In this document: positions 24,085-34,640 of the stretch, in pieces
Layout: each line of letters opens with the position of its first letter
Position numbering within the stretch: position 1 is the stretch's first letter
From: Ochotona curzoniae
Lineage: Eukaryota; Chordata; Mammalia; Lagomorpha; Ochotonidae
Length of the DNA stretch: 64,000 nucleotides
Assembly (NCBI RefSeq): GCF_017591425.1
Contig: NW_024467083.1
Coordinates: 14,127,001-14,191,000, forward strand
Direction of reading: 5' to 3'
Notes under the pieces: model-generated
Told to the model about the DNA's origin: nothing
Databases searched by the model: none
The model's input: only the letters and a program-made list of their open reading frames with translations
Translations under genes and position numbers: made by a program

Positions 24085-24545
24085 GGAAAAAGACTGTTCT
24101 CTTCAACAAATGTTGTGGGGACAATTGGATAGCAGCCGGTAATGGTAAAATGCAAGATTCCCAGCTGTCACCTTACACTAAAATTAGCCCTAAATGGATC
24201 AAGGACCTAAATCTGCACTCAGAAACCATGAAACTATTAGAGGAAAGCATCAGAAGCATTCTGTATGATACAGGAATTGGGAAAGACTTCTTAGAAAAGT
24301 CACCATGAGCATAAGTATTCAAGGCCAAAATAAATGAATGGGAATGCATCAAACTAAGATGCTCTGCACTGCAAAGCAGATATTCAACAAAGTGAAGAAG
24401 CAACCAACAGAACTGGAGAAAACCTTTGGACACTACATAGCGATTAGAGGACCAATTTTCAGGATTTACAATGAGCTTCAGAAACGCAATGACTGCAATA
24501 CATGCAACCCTATGACTAAATGGGCAAACAAAATGAACAGACATT

Positions 24546-24875
24546 ATTTTAAAGTTTTATTTATTTTTATTTGAAAGGCAGATATGCAGAGAGAAGGAGA
24601 GACAGAGAGGAAGCTCTTAGGTCTGATGATTCACTCCCCAATTGGCCACAACAGCTGGAGCAGAGCCAATCCAAAGCCAGGAGCCCAGAACCTCTGCTGG
24701 GTCTCCGACACGGGTGCAGAGTCCCAAGGCTTTGTGCGGTCTTAACTGCTTTCATAGGTCACAAGCAGGGAGGAGGATGAGAAACAGAGCTGATGGGATT
24801 AGAACTGGCTCCCAGATGTGATCCAGGAGCATTCAAAGCAAGGACTTCAGTGGCTAGCCTACCGTGCCGAGCTCT
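24546..24875 (-). repeat. Young-type CSINE nested in L1, minus strand
   Basis: The left end is AAAGTTTTATTTATTTTTAT. The body has GAGACAGAGAGGAAGCTCTT and CCAATCCAAAGCCAGGAGCC, and the head complement is CTAGCCTACCGTGCCGAGCTC. GAACAGACATT (24535-24545) and GGACAGACACT (24876-24886) are diverged target duplications of the host L1 sequence, which resumes exactly after the SINE. Confidence 0.92.
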
Positions 24876-25639
24876 GGACAGACACTTCTCAAGAAAACAA
24901 ATTAAAATGTCTCATATACATATGAAAAAAATGCCCAGGCTCCATAAATATCAAGGAAATACAAATAGAAACTACACTGAATTTCTTCCTAAGTCCAGTG
25001 AGATTAGCCTACATTCCGAATTCTATGAACAGCACTTGCTCGCATGGATGTGGTGGGGAGGGCATCTTCCTTCACTGTTGGCAAGAGTGCAGGTTAGAAG
25101 AACCATTGTGGAAGTCAGTATAGAGAGTGCTAAAAGAATTGAAAATTGACCTGCCATAGGACCCACATCTCCGGCCTCTGGGAATAGAATCAAAGGAGAT
25201 GGAATCTGCATGTGGAAAAGTTGCCTATAATCCTATATTTTCAGGAGCACATTTTACAATAGCAAAGACATGGAAAGAGTCCAGATGTTCTTCAAGGGAG
25301 AAATGAATGAAAAGAATTGTGGTTCATCTGTTCCAAACAACACTATCCCACATTAAAAATGATAGCATTCTACCATTTGCAACAAAGTGGTCTAATTAGA
25401 GACCATTATGCTCAGTGAAATAAAAGGGCAAATATTATATATTCTTTCTGATATAAGGCAACCTTCATACAAAATACAAATTAAATATATAGGTGAGCAT
25501 GCATACACATATAGTCATCTAGAGGAACAGTATAATAGAGACCATTATATATACTCCACATGGGGACTTGGAATGACATGTCCTGGCCTCCCAACTTTCC
25601 CCATATATCTTTACAAATCAAGATAGACAACTAGGTTAG

Positions 25640-26115
25640 CATACTGGTATATTTAATATAAATTTGGCATTACCAGGCTCCAAATGCTTGCCAGTTGTTT
25701 GGTGCTTTTTCCCCCAACATTGTTATACTTACTAGGTACAAGACAACCTAAGCATTTGTGTACAGTTGGGGCCCATATTCTTTCTTCTAGGAATATTATA
25801 ACACCATATCTTAGTGTTTGAGTTTTGAATCTGTTTTGAGTTGACTTCTGTGTCTTGCATTACATAAGACTCTGACTTTGTTTCTCTACATTTGGGTGTC
25901 CAGTGTTTTTTCAGATACACATTGCCCAATTGACATTTTGACACATTTGTTTTCTGGATTTACTTTCAGGCTCTCAGTTATGTTTAGTTGGTAAGTGACT
26001 ATTTTTTCAGTCAACAAAATACTGTTTTAATTATGCAGCTTTGCAATATATTTTCAAACCTGAAAACTTTTAAATTCTTTCTGGTTATTTGCTGAATTTT
26101 TCAGTTCATAAAGAA
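25640..26115 (-). repeat. Old LINE-1 fragment, minus strand (first part)
   Basis: Plus-strand reading shows the reverse complement of L1 ORF2: TTTCTCTACATTTGGGTGTC with CCAGTGTTTTTTCAGATACA. Then ACTGTTTTAATTATGCAGCT and TTGCAATATATTTTCAAACC follow. It meets the preceding plus-strand L1 tail to tail and continues after the SINEs at 26130-26545. Confidence 0.7.
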
Positions 26116-26129
26116 ATGACTTTTCTTTT

Positions 26130-26419
26130 CTTTTTTTTTTTTTAGATGCACTTATTTACTTGAAAGGCAGAGTTCTAGAGAAAGAGGAGGCTTACACAGT
26201 CATCTTCTATCCACTTCTGCACTCCCCAAACCCCAAACAACCACACTTAGATTGGAGCTAAATAAACAAAATGCTGGAATTGCATCTTGGAGTCCCACAT
26301 GGGTGATGTAGGCCAAAACACTGGGGAGATTTCTGTTGCTCTTCTCAGGTTATTACCAAGGAGCTGTACTGGAAGTGTACCAGCTGGAACTGGGATCAGT
26401 GACCAAAAGGGATGTCAGC
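26130..26419 (-). repeat. Old CSINE, minus strand
   Basis: A T run and AGATGCACTTATTTACTTGA (tail complement) are followed by AAAGGCAGAGTTCTAGAGAA, CATCTTCTATCCACTTCTGC, GTCCCACATGGGTGATG and AAGGAGCTGTACTGGAAGTG. This is the older C-repeat type, strongly diverged. Confidence 0.78.
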
Positions 26420-26422
26420 ATT

Positions 26423-26541
26423 TTTTTTTTTGAATTTTTATTGGGAAATCAGGCATATAGAGAGGAAGAGAGACAGAGAGGAAAATCTTCCATCTCTTCC
26501 TCTCTATATGCCTGATTTCCCAATAAAAATTCAAAAAAAAA
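26423..26541. repeat. Perfect long palindrome made of a SINE 3' end
   Basis: The arms 26423-26471 and 26493-26541 are exact reverse complements over 49 bases (40 mixed bases plus nine T/A), around a 21-base loop at 26472-26492. The left arm and loop are the minus-strand 3' end of a CSINE (GAATTTTTATTGGGAAATC... then GAGAGGAAAATCTTCC). The right arm is the same sequence inverted, ending CCCAATAAAAATTC and an A run. The rest of the SINE is absent. A folded DNA or RNA hairpin of about 49 base pairs is possible. Two frames of 76 and 82 codons across it are symmetric artefacts. Confidence 0.95.
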
Positions 26542-26549
26542 TCTTTAAA

Positions 26550-27860
26550 AAATACTATTTCAAAGAAATAATACTTTATGTAATTAACTATTTTACAGCT
26601 TTTGGTGTCTTTTACATGTGTGTCTTTGAGGTTTACTTCTTCCATTGTAATAGTGTTTGAACTGATTTAGGCTTATTTTTTAAGTGCTTGAGGTACAAAA
26701 ATAATTGTTTGTTTAAAATCATTCTACCATTTTACGTATGCAGGGAACCCTGTAAACTTTTGTTCCAGTAGTGTTTCTGTTGTATTCCTTAAATTTTGGT
26801 GTGTTGGATTTCAGTTTGTATTTCATCAAAGGATTTCAAATTTTCTTCTTCATTTCTCTGTTGATTTATTGATTTTTAGGAGTAAATTGTATAATTTCCA
26901 CATATTTTAACACTTTACAAATTTTCCTATTGAGAATTACCTAAATTGATTTCTATTTGATTTATTTTACAATTACTACATAAACCATCCTGGAGAATGT
27001 TTTATGTGCTGTGGAGGAGTATGAGTATTCTGCAGCTGTTGCACAGAATATTCTGAAGATATCTATTAAGTATAAATGATCTGGTATGTAATCTCACTTT
27101 TTTATTATGGTAGTATTGTTTTTTCTAATGGTATTTCCATTTCTGTAAGAGATTTATTGATGTCCCCATTAGTGCTGTATTTATATCTCCTTAGATCTTC
27201 TAATGTCTGATTTATATTAGAGTGTTCTCGTATTGGGTCCACATATTTTAGGAATGATTATTACCTGTCTCTTATTGCTATATTTCATTTAGAATCTACT
27301 TAAATTGAAAAACTTTGGCTATGTGTACTTTTCTAAGTTCCATTTCCATGAACTACTGCATTTAACTATTTTAGTGTCAGAATATATGTGTTGTGGAACA
27401 TAAAATAAGTTTCTTGTGAGCAACACAACCTTGATCTCTTTTTTTTTTTTGATTCATAAATTCACTGTTAGCCTTTTAACTAAAGAATTTTATTGAATTG
27501 GTTTTAAGATACCTATCAAAATGGCAATAGTTACTTATTCCTATTGCTATTTTGATACTTATTTTCTAATTTTACTGTAATTTCTTTCTTTCTCCCTATA
27601 TTACATTTTTTTCTATGTAGCTAAGCGAATTTTTTCAATTGTGTATTACGATATATTACTTAGATTTTTGATAAATCTATTAAAGATTTTGCTTTGTGGT
27701 TGTCAGGAGGCATACAAACAATACCTTTTAATTTCAGTAAACTATTTTTGAACAACAGTAACTTGCTATTAATTTTTGTTATATTAAAAGAAGTATAAAA
27801 GAAAAAAAAGAAATATTAATAAAAACTTTATAAGTATATTCCAGTACTCTCTTCATCTTC
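26550..27860 (-). repeat. Old LINE-1, minus strand (second part)
   Basis: CATCCTGGAGAATGTTTTAT with GTGCTGTGGAGGAGTATGAG and TATTCTGCAGCTGTTGCACA (about 26985-27045) is a landmark of the reverse complement of L1 ORF2. So are the ATTGATGTCCCCATTAGTGC stretch and CAGTAAACTATTTTTGAACA near 27740. The sequence is too decayed for any reading frame. Confidence 0.75.
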
Positions 27861-27861
27861 A

Positions 27862-28182
27862 ATTTTTTAAATAATTGGTTTATTTATTTGAAATAAGTTA
27901 CAGACTGAGGGAGAGACAGAACAAGTTTTCTATCCACTGGTTTGCTCCCTATATGACTGCAATGGCTGGAGGCTGTGCCAGGCTTAGGTCAAGGACTTGG
28001 AATTCATGTTGAGTCTTTCACATGAGTACAAGGACTTGAGAATTTGTATCATATTCTGTTGCTTATTCAGAAATGTTAATAAGGAACTGCAGTGCAACTA
28101 AACTAGCCAAGAATCTGTTCCTATGTGCAAAGCCAGCATTGCACCTAATAGATTAACAAACTACAGCACAAAGTTGGCCCAC
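27862..28182 (-). repeat. Old CSINE nested in the minus-strand L1
   Basis: ATTGGTTTATTTATTTGAAA, GACTGAGGGAGAGACAGAAC, TTTTCTATCCACTGGTTTGC and CAAGGACTTGGAATTCATG fit the older C-repeat on the minus strand. The head end is ACTACAGCACAAAGTTGGCC. Divergence is high. Confidence 0.78.
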
Positions 28183-28660
28183 AATTTAAATTTTTGATGT
28201 CTTACTTTTTTTCTGTGTTGTTTGTTCCTTATCATATTGATGCGGCTAATATTCAGTTTTATTTTTAGTCTATAACCAGGAATATGAAGTGCTTACATAT
28301 TATGTTTCCAACTTTAGAGCATTCTGATTCTTTTCTGTAGAATAACTATTTTTTAAACAATAACATTTCAAGTGCTATTTCTACCATCTGATATTTTCTT
28401 TTTACTTGTTAGTATCTCTTGCTTTCAGCTTGAAGTCTTTTGATATTTCTTTGATCACTTCTTACAAGATATGACAGGTGGAGATAAATACTTTCAGCTC
28501 CCCATCCAAAGATACCTATGGTGCAGTGTTCGTAGTAACAGTTTTTATTTCCTTTTGTACTACAGAAGCAGTAGCTTACTCCCTACTGTCCTGTAATGTT
28601 TTCTTTAGAGAAATCTTCATTCAGATGTACAATGATAACTATGTGACTAAAAAGTGAGTC
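28183..28660 (-). repeat. Old LINE-1, minus strand (upstream part)
   Basis: TTGATATTTCTTTGATCACT with TCTTACAAGATATGACAGG (about 28440-28475) resembles the reverse complement of the sequence before ORF1/ORF2 in old mammalian L1 families. The assignment is weaker than for 26550-27860. Confidence 0.5.
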
Positions 28661-28829
28661 TCCCTATAAGTGTCCAGCATCTAGCTCTACACTCACTAAT
28701 GACAACATGTAGTATTCTCAGAAAGTACAGTTGGCCTATATCAGTGCTTCATGAACGTAGAACCACCACCCATACTATTGTGCTGTGTCTCTGACTGAGA
28801 TGGACATACCGTGATGTTGGCAGGGTTAT

Positions 28830-29142
28830 AAGATTGCATTGTAGCGTATCTGGATAAGCCACTCCCACTAATGCTGGAATTTCATATGATTGCTGTTTCA
28901 AGACCTGGTTACCCCATTTATCATGCCCTCCTGGTAACACACCTAAGAATGCAGCACAGGATGGCCCATGTGTTTGAGCCCCTGCACCGACGTGAAAGAT
29001 GGGGAGGAAGCTCCCATCTCCTGGTTTCAATCTGGCCAGAACCAAAACATCGCAGTCATTTAGCAAGTGAATCAGTGGATGAAACACTCTCACTCCATGT
29101 GTAACTCGTTTACATAAATTCAAATTTAAAAATCTTAGAAAA
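28830..29142 (+). repeat. Old CSINE, plus strand
   Basis: GATTGCATTGTAGCGTATCT and GGATAAGCCACTCCCACTAA give the head, CAGCACAGGATGGCCCATGT and GAGCCCCTGCACCGACGTGA the middle, and AGTGAATCAGTGGATGAAAC with an A-rich end the tail. The 136-codon minus-strand frame 28749-29159 lies across this SINE and has no independent support. Confidence 0.75.
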
Positions 29143-29731
29143 AGAAACTGATCAGCCATTGGACACTACTTCGCACTGGAGCAGTTTTAGGCACTGCCTT
29201 CAGACAGTGATCTGGGGATGGTGACTACTTTGAGCTGAGCTGCTCACTCTTCAGCTTTGTCACTCTCTCACAGAGTCTGAAATCAAACCTATAATCTAAA
29301 AACAGGACTCACTCTTCTGTCTTTCTTCCTTTGCACAAGGTGCCCTTGCTTGTCCTTTGTCAAGAGGAATTCACTGACATAAGGGAGTGATCCATCTGAT
29401 CTGAGAATGTCCTAATCATTAGACTCAGGCCTAGTGGCCGTATTACCCTACAGTGATCTGGAAATTTCAGACCTGGGAAGAATTTAATAACTACTGAATT
29501 CACATCACCACTTCCCATCTCAGGGAAGAACTAGAAAAGAACCAGTATTCCTAACTCCTAGGGGAACCTTGGCATTAAGCAACAGCTTTCCAGCTCCTTG
29601 CTCTGAAGTTTGCAGTCTGCCACCCTGATGTCAGTGACTCACTTTCTGCTCATCTGGTGGGTAGATCCAGTTGGGGGTTCTACAATGCCTTGAACCAGTG
29701 TTGGGATTTGTTTGACAACACGTTCCAAGAT
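29143..29731. other. Balanced-composition DNA of unknown origin
   Basis: About 590 bases, less AT-rich than the surroundings, with several CTCAGG/CCAGTT motifs. It follows the upstream end of the minus-strand L1, so it could be a decayed L1 5' untranslated region, or unique DNA. I cannot choose between these from the sequence alone. Confidence 0.35.
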
Positions 29732-30048
29732 GGGCCCGGCGCCGTGGCCTAGCGGCCAAAGTCCTCACCTTGAACACACCAGCATCCCATATGGTTGCCG
29801 GTTCTAATTCCTGTTGCCCCACTTCTTATTCAGCTCCCTGCTTGTGGCTTGGGGAAAGCAGACAAGGACGGCCCAAGACTTTGGGACCCTGCACCTGTGT
29901 GGGAGAACCAGAGGAGGCTCCTGGCTCCTCGCTTCGGATTGGCTCAGCTCCAGCTGTTGCAGCCGCTCCGACGGAAGATCTTCCTCTCTGTATCTCCTCC
30001 TCTGTATGTCTGCCTTTCCAATAAAAATAAATAAATCTTAAAAAAAAT
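29732..30048 (+). repeat. Young full-length CSINE
   Basis: The head is near-consensus: GGGCCCGGCGCCGTGGCCTA, then GCGGCCAAAGTCCTC. The B-box region is GTTGCCGGTTCTAATTCC. The end is CCTTTCCAATAAAAATAAAT then AAATCTT and an A run. The copy has a short internal deletion between GTTGCAGCCGCT and CCGACGGAAG. Several frames of 75-85 codons in all three plus-strand phases lie inside it and are artefacts. Confidence 0.95.
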
Positions 30049-30259
30049 GCATATCCCAACTCTGCTATGCAATACTTCTTCATGTAAATTCTTCAACACT
30101 TGCTAAGATCTTCCAAGTTTTTTCCATACTGTAGTAATCTTGCTGATTCTTATTTCCCACAATCAAGTCTATAAATAGTTTATTTGTGTAACACACTGAT
30201 TGTTGAATTGTGACTCGTGGCAAAAATAACAGTCACACATTGCATTCAAAATGTCTCAT

Positions 30260-30565
30260 AAGTTTCTTTCATACTTGTTCTTGCATGAATTTGGTGACAA
30301 TGTTTTCTCACACTCATTCATTAGGTTTCTTCTTCATGAATTTGCTGATGTGTAATGACGTATGACTTCAAGTTACAAACTTTGCCATACTCACTACCTG
30401 CATACAGTTTGCTCCTCTGTGGGAATTCTCTGATGTTCAATGAGCTCTGACCTCCGGCGGAAGGCTTTCCTGCACTTACTACATTCATAAGGAGTCTGCC
30501 CTGAGTGGATGCTCTGATTGCTACATACTTTCAGCTGTCTTTGGCTATATTATTTACTTGCTTGA
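30260..30565 (-). pseudogene. C2H2 zinc-finger (KRAB-ZNF type) pseudogene fragment
   Basis: On the minus strand from about 30520 the translation reads [17 protein letters not shown] then [16 protein letters not shown]. This is the linker H-TGEKPYEC, the CxxC pair, the KAF core and the SxLxxHQRxH helix of a Kruppel-type finger. The second zinc-binding histidine is replaced by proline. After a frame change a second finger follows (EYGKVCNLKSYVITHQQIHEE) with both cysteines lost, and then traces of a third (NECEKTLS). Upstream, [13 protein letters not shown] is the end of another finger. Frameshifts, stops and lost zinc ligands make it a dead copy. Whether it is processed or a duplicated piece cannot be told, since no KRAB box, intron or poly(A) tract is clear. 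The parent gene is not identified. Confidence 0.72.
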
Positions 30566-32149
30566 AAGCGAAATGTGACAAGAATGAGGCTGTACTTCAT
30601 CATAGAAGGTGATAGTTTTACAAATTTGAGCAATTTAGTACTCTTAAGATTTGGCTCCTCTTTCGTATAATCCTAATTTTTTGGAAAGAAAATATATTTG
30701 GATTCAAGAGAATTTATGACTATAATGGATAATATTTAAACTGCATTCTCTGCATTTTTAAACACCACAATCGATAATGCATATACTCACAAAGTGTAAA
30801 TGAAAGTTGACATGAAATAGTAATTTATATATTTATAAAATACATGAAATATTTTCAACTATAAAATAAAGGCTTTTTTTTTTCTATCCATAAAGCACTG
30901 CCTGAAAACCAGCAGGGATTAACTACCATATTGGAACAAAATAGTACAGAGCTGCACATTCAAAGCTGAGCACCTGCTGTAACATAACCATCTGTGATTA
31001 ACTGTAATTTAATTATGGATTCATTCCTTTTGTGTACACTGGAAGGATCTCATAGGTCTTCCCCAGTTGGTCGACAATCAACTTCTGGCATTTTCTAATG
31101 GAAGCTTGCATATTCTCTTAATAGCACCTGCTAAATCCTTCTCATTTCAAATTTTGTAAAGCACTACTGGGATTTTATACTGGAGTTGATAGGCAAATAA
31201 ATTATTAAACCTCAAATCAAAGCTGCATTAATTAAGCATCTCCCTTAGAAAGATGATGCCCTCAACTGTAGAATAAGTTTGTGTTTACCTGTAACAAATC
31301 ATCTGATAACTTGTGCTATTTAATATAGTTATTTAGTTATTTAGGAAGTTAAACATGTATGCCCATAACAATGCTAATTAAGAGGATTTCAAACATTTTA
31401 TCTAATTTTTTTTTTCGAAAATTTCCACAACTGTTTGTCTGGATTTATTTTGTTATTGCATGAATTAAATTGTGATAGTACTCAGCCTTCTATATTTTGA
31501 ATATTTGCATGTATATTATCTCTTATTCAATTTGAAAATAATAATGCTATGAAACTATTAAATACAATTTTATAATACAATTCATAATTTTCCACATAAA
31601 TTACAGCTGTGTATCCAAATGAATTTTTTGCCAGAAAGTGGTTTCTGAAATTGCAGAGTAAAGGTAGCAATTATCTCCCTCTAAGATGCTCAATGCATGT
31701 TCAGACAACTAAAGCCATAGTTTTACAAATCTAGAAATAAGCTAAACCTCCCAAACAAGAAAAAAAATTGTTCAAACAAAAGCACTACTAAATGTCATGA
31801 AAATAGCAAAATCTATATTTCCTTAAACTGTGCTATTAATTTCTCTTTTTATATTCCTAGTTCACCTGCAGGATAGCAAAAGCAATTATCATTGCAATCA
31901 ATGGATATTCAGCTGTCCAAGGGGCTCCTTTGAAAACATTAACTTCAGAGTGTAAGTTAATATTTTGCTCAAGGTGGAGTTTTTTCCCTGGAATATCTGT
32001 ATATTCAGAAGTTCCTAGTTATTTAATTTGACCCAGAACTGTGCTTGCATATCAATGGATAGTGTAGAAGTCATCATACACTCAGAGGGCAAATTATAAA
32101 TCGCAGGCAATTTCTAATGACCATATGGAAATATAAATTTTTTTAAACA
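30566..32149. other. AT-rich unique-looking DNA
   Basis: No repeat family or exon was recognised. The segments about 30890-31150 and 31860-31960 are less AT-biased than the rest, but show no motif I can name. Confidence 0.45.
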
Positions 32150-32631
32150 ATAATATAAGACAATTATGGCAGATGATCAGATAGAAGAATGTGAATCAAT
32201 TTTGTAGTGGAAATGAAATGGACAACTTCTTGGAAGAACAAAACAAAATACTGAGAATTTGTCAATAACTGTGTAAATAAACCAATAACAGTTAAAAAAT
32301 GGTTTAACTTAGCAATTGTAAACAAGACAAAGTAATAGAGAGGGATAAAGCTAAAGTTAATTATTTGCTGGAAAAGTAATGTAATTGAAGTTTCTTAGCC
32401 TCAGAAAGGGCAACTAAAACAACAACAAAAAATGACAGCTAATGGAAGAAGATACTTTCTTTGTAACAGAAAGGGAAAAATACTGTCCCCACTTCACTTA
32501 ACATTATACTGATGGTCCTGTTCCCGAGAATTGTTTACAGAAAACAAATATCGAGTATTGAAGTTTCAAAAGGAGAAAGAAATTTCTTTGGATTTGAAGA
32601 CATGATAATCTTAAATAGAGTAAATCCAAAG

Positions 32632-32636
<5 letters not shown>

Positions 32637-32662
<26 letters not shown>
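32637..32662. repeat. (CA)n microsatellite
   Basis: About twelve uninterrupted CA units lie within the L1 fragment and are likely polymorphic in length. Confidence 0.95.
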
Positions 32663-32794
32663 TGCATATACACAAATGCACTACTGGCAATGTGAGTTTC
32701 TAAGAGCTTCAGCAATGTGGAAATATGCAAGACCAAAGCAGAAAAATCTATTACATTTCTCTATGTAAACTAGAAAGGAAGAAATTGAAAATTA

Positions 32795-33100
32795 AGTGGA
32801 GCTGTCATTGTGAAGCAATGAGCTGAGCTGTCACTTGAGTGTGGGAGTGATAATTTGGGATTTGCTTCTTTTCCTCTGATCAATTTCCCTAATAACGTAT
32901 CTAGGACATCAGCAGATGATTGCTTGAAATCTTGACATTCATGTGGAAAACACTAGATGGCGTTTCTGCTCCTGACTCCAAGTACCCAGTCATGGAGGTT
33001 GGTGGCCATTGGAGGTATGAGTCCGCTTCTGGAAGATATCTATGTTTGTTCCGTGCTTCTGTTACACTGCCATTCAAATAAATAAATAAATAAATATTCT
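32795..33100 (+). repeat. Old CSINE3-like element with (AAAT)n tail
   Basis: GCTGTCATTGTGAAGCAATG, ACATTCATGTGGAAAACACT, GGTTGGTGGCCATTGGAGG and CCATTCAAATAAATAAATAAATA appear in the order of the older C-repeat. The element splits the L1 fragment. Confidence 0.65.
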
Positions 33101-33295
33101 AAATACAAGTTTATTCATAATTTTTATCAATGATATCTAGGAATAAAATTAACAAAGTAAATGAATCAAACAGCAAAAGTTCCAGAAATGCCAAAAAAAT
33201 TAATGAATAGGCAAACAATGATAACATGCTTTGCAACATGTACTAGAATACTCAGTATTGTTAAGATGACAAAACATTCTAAAGCAATTATGTGT

Positions 33296-33331
33296 GTATA
33301 TATATATATATACATACATATATATATATAC
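33296..33331. repeat. (TA)n microsatellite, interrupted
   Basis: TATATATATATATATACATACATATATATATATAC-type sequence, self-complementary and probably slippage-prone, lies inside the L1 fragment. Confidence 0.93.
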
Positions 33332-33537
33332 GCATTGTATGCTCTGAATAATAAAAACTTCTCCTAAAATGTATGTGGATGTCCAAGGGTTTCAGACACA
33401 CAAGATGATCTTGAAACACAGCAAATTTGGAATAGTCACACAACATGAAAGATAAACAAAAATGTTGTAACCAGGACAGTGTTATCCTGGCAAACTGACA
33501 CACGTATAGGTAGAGGAACAAAATCAGAGGCTAAGAG

Positions 33538-33835
33538 GCAGGTGTTATGCAATAGTAAGGTGAGCAATCATTTTCAGATTCTCATTTCCAATAAGCACTC
33601 TGGTGGAGTTTTGCCTTTGCTTCCAATCCAGTTTCCTGCTATCAGGTGGAAGAAGCAGCAGATAATAACCCGAGTGTTTGTATGTTCTTCGGCCATACAG
33701 GACAAGTGGGTGAGGTTCCTGGCTACGCGCTTCAGCTCTGACCATTTCCAATTATTGCAAGCATTTGGGTCATGAATCAGTTAATGCATCTCTCTCTCTC
33801 TCTCTGCCTTGCAACTAAATTAATACATATAAAGA
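33538..33835 (+). repeat. Old CSINE3-like element, plus strand
   Basis: GCAGGTGTTATGCAATAGTA, TGCTTCCAATCCAGTTTCCT, AGGACAAGTGGGTGAGGTTC and a (TC)n run at 33790-33806 match the older lagomorph SINE. The 98-codon frame in it is an artefact. Confidence 0.65.
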
Positions 33836-34364
33836 AAATCTCAAGAGGAAAACTAATTGTAAAAGAGAAATATAATTATGTAAGCATAGGTCAATTACAG
33901 GAGCACGCCTAGACCAGGAATTAATAAGACAAAGCAATCTGCTGAACAATCAGAATGTCATGGGAACAAGAAGGGAAGAAAGCAAACTTAGCGTTGCTGT
34001 AGAACAAGCTGCACACGAATTCAAGGCTGCCATTCCCTAGGACAAGTCAGAGAAAGCAAGACTTCAGGTTATTCCCCCAGACACACTAAAGTCATCAATG
34101 AAGCTCAGAAACCACAATGGCATCAAGAACACATGGAAAACCTCTGAATAAAAATTAGTTTCTGAACTACAGTATTCCATATCAGAAGAATTCAGACTTT
34201 TCTGAACTGCACATGGAACAGTTTTCAGTAAACACCATACAGTAGGGTTTAAAATAAGGTCCAGCTGATTGAAATGTATTGCAAATAATTTATATTTTCA
34301 CAAAGAAATACAAAAGCTAGAAATCGATAACGAAGAAAATTTAGACAGTTCAGAATGTGAGATT

Positions 34365-34435
34365 GGCCCTGTGACACAGTGGGTAAAACTTGGCATGTGA
34401 TGTCATCATCCCCCATGAGTGCAAGATGTAAAGTG
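34365..34435 (+). repeat. CSINE head fragment
   Basis: GGCCCTGTGACACAGTGGGT then AAAACTTGGC and CATCATCCCCCATGAGTG resemble the head of the older SINE; the remainder is lost. Confidence 0.5.
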
Positions 34436-34514
34436 CCTAAATTTCCAGGGCCGGATAGTCTTGCCTAAAAGTTTTATGAAATAATTAAGACTATTTCAGA
34501 TCACTGACAACAAT

Positions 34515-34640
34515 GATTAATGATTTGATTATTTGTTTTGAAATTCAGATTGCTGAGAGAGAAGCAGCACAGACTTTCCATCCTCTCATTCACCCCAGTT
34601 GCAAAATGGCCAACACTGGGCCAGGCTGAATTCAAGGACC
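34515..34640 (-). repeat. CSINE 3' fragment, minus strand
   Basis: TTATTTGTTTTGAAATTCAG, GAGAGAGAAGCAGCACAGAC and TTCACCCCAGTTGCAAAATG then GCCAACACTGGGCCAGGCTG match the 3' half of the older C-repeat in reverse. Confidence 0.6.

Larger units (their letters stand above)
23470..25630 (+). repeat. LINE-1 ORF2 3' part and 3' UTR, plus strand, twice interrupted
   Basis: Plus-strand L1 order is clear. The segment with GATCCCAATCAAAATTCCAA and AAAGCTGGAGGAATTACA-like sequence (about 23520-23700) ends the RT part. GACTGTTCTCTTCAACAAAT (about 24092) and ATGGATCAAGGACCTAAATC (about 24195) follow. GACAGACACTTCTCAAGAAA (24878) continues, then ATTGTGGAAGTCAGTATAGA (25105) and GGAAAGAGTCCAGATGTTCT (about 25272). 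The copy is broken by a solo LTR at 23774-24084 and by a SINE at 24546-24875. Stops occur throughout, so no ORF2 product is possible. Confidence 0.88.
32150..33530 (+). repeat. LINE-1 ORF2 fragment, plus strand, interrupted
   Basis: GGAAGAAGATACTTTCTTTG, a TTCACTTAACATTATACTGATGG-like stretch and AAGGAGAAAGAAATTTCTTTGG match the RT region of L1. ATTACATTTCTCTATGTAAAC (32751) continues it, and 33110-33290 and 33360-33530 cover the next parts. Gaps are filled by a CA repeat, an old SINE and a TA repeat. The copy is heavily decayed. Confidence 0.6.

Noticed and set aside
28749..29159. 136-codon minus-strand frame
   Set aside because: It overlaps an old plus-strand SINE almost completely and has no recognisable domain.
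30260..30565. Functional zinc-finger gene
   Set aside because: Zinc-binding residues are lost, and stops and frame changes separate the fingers. It is reported as a pseudogene.
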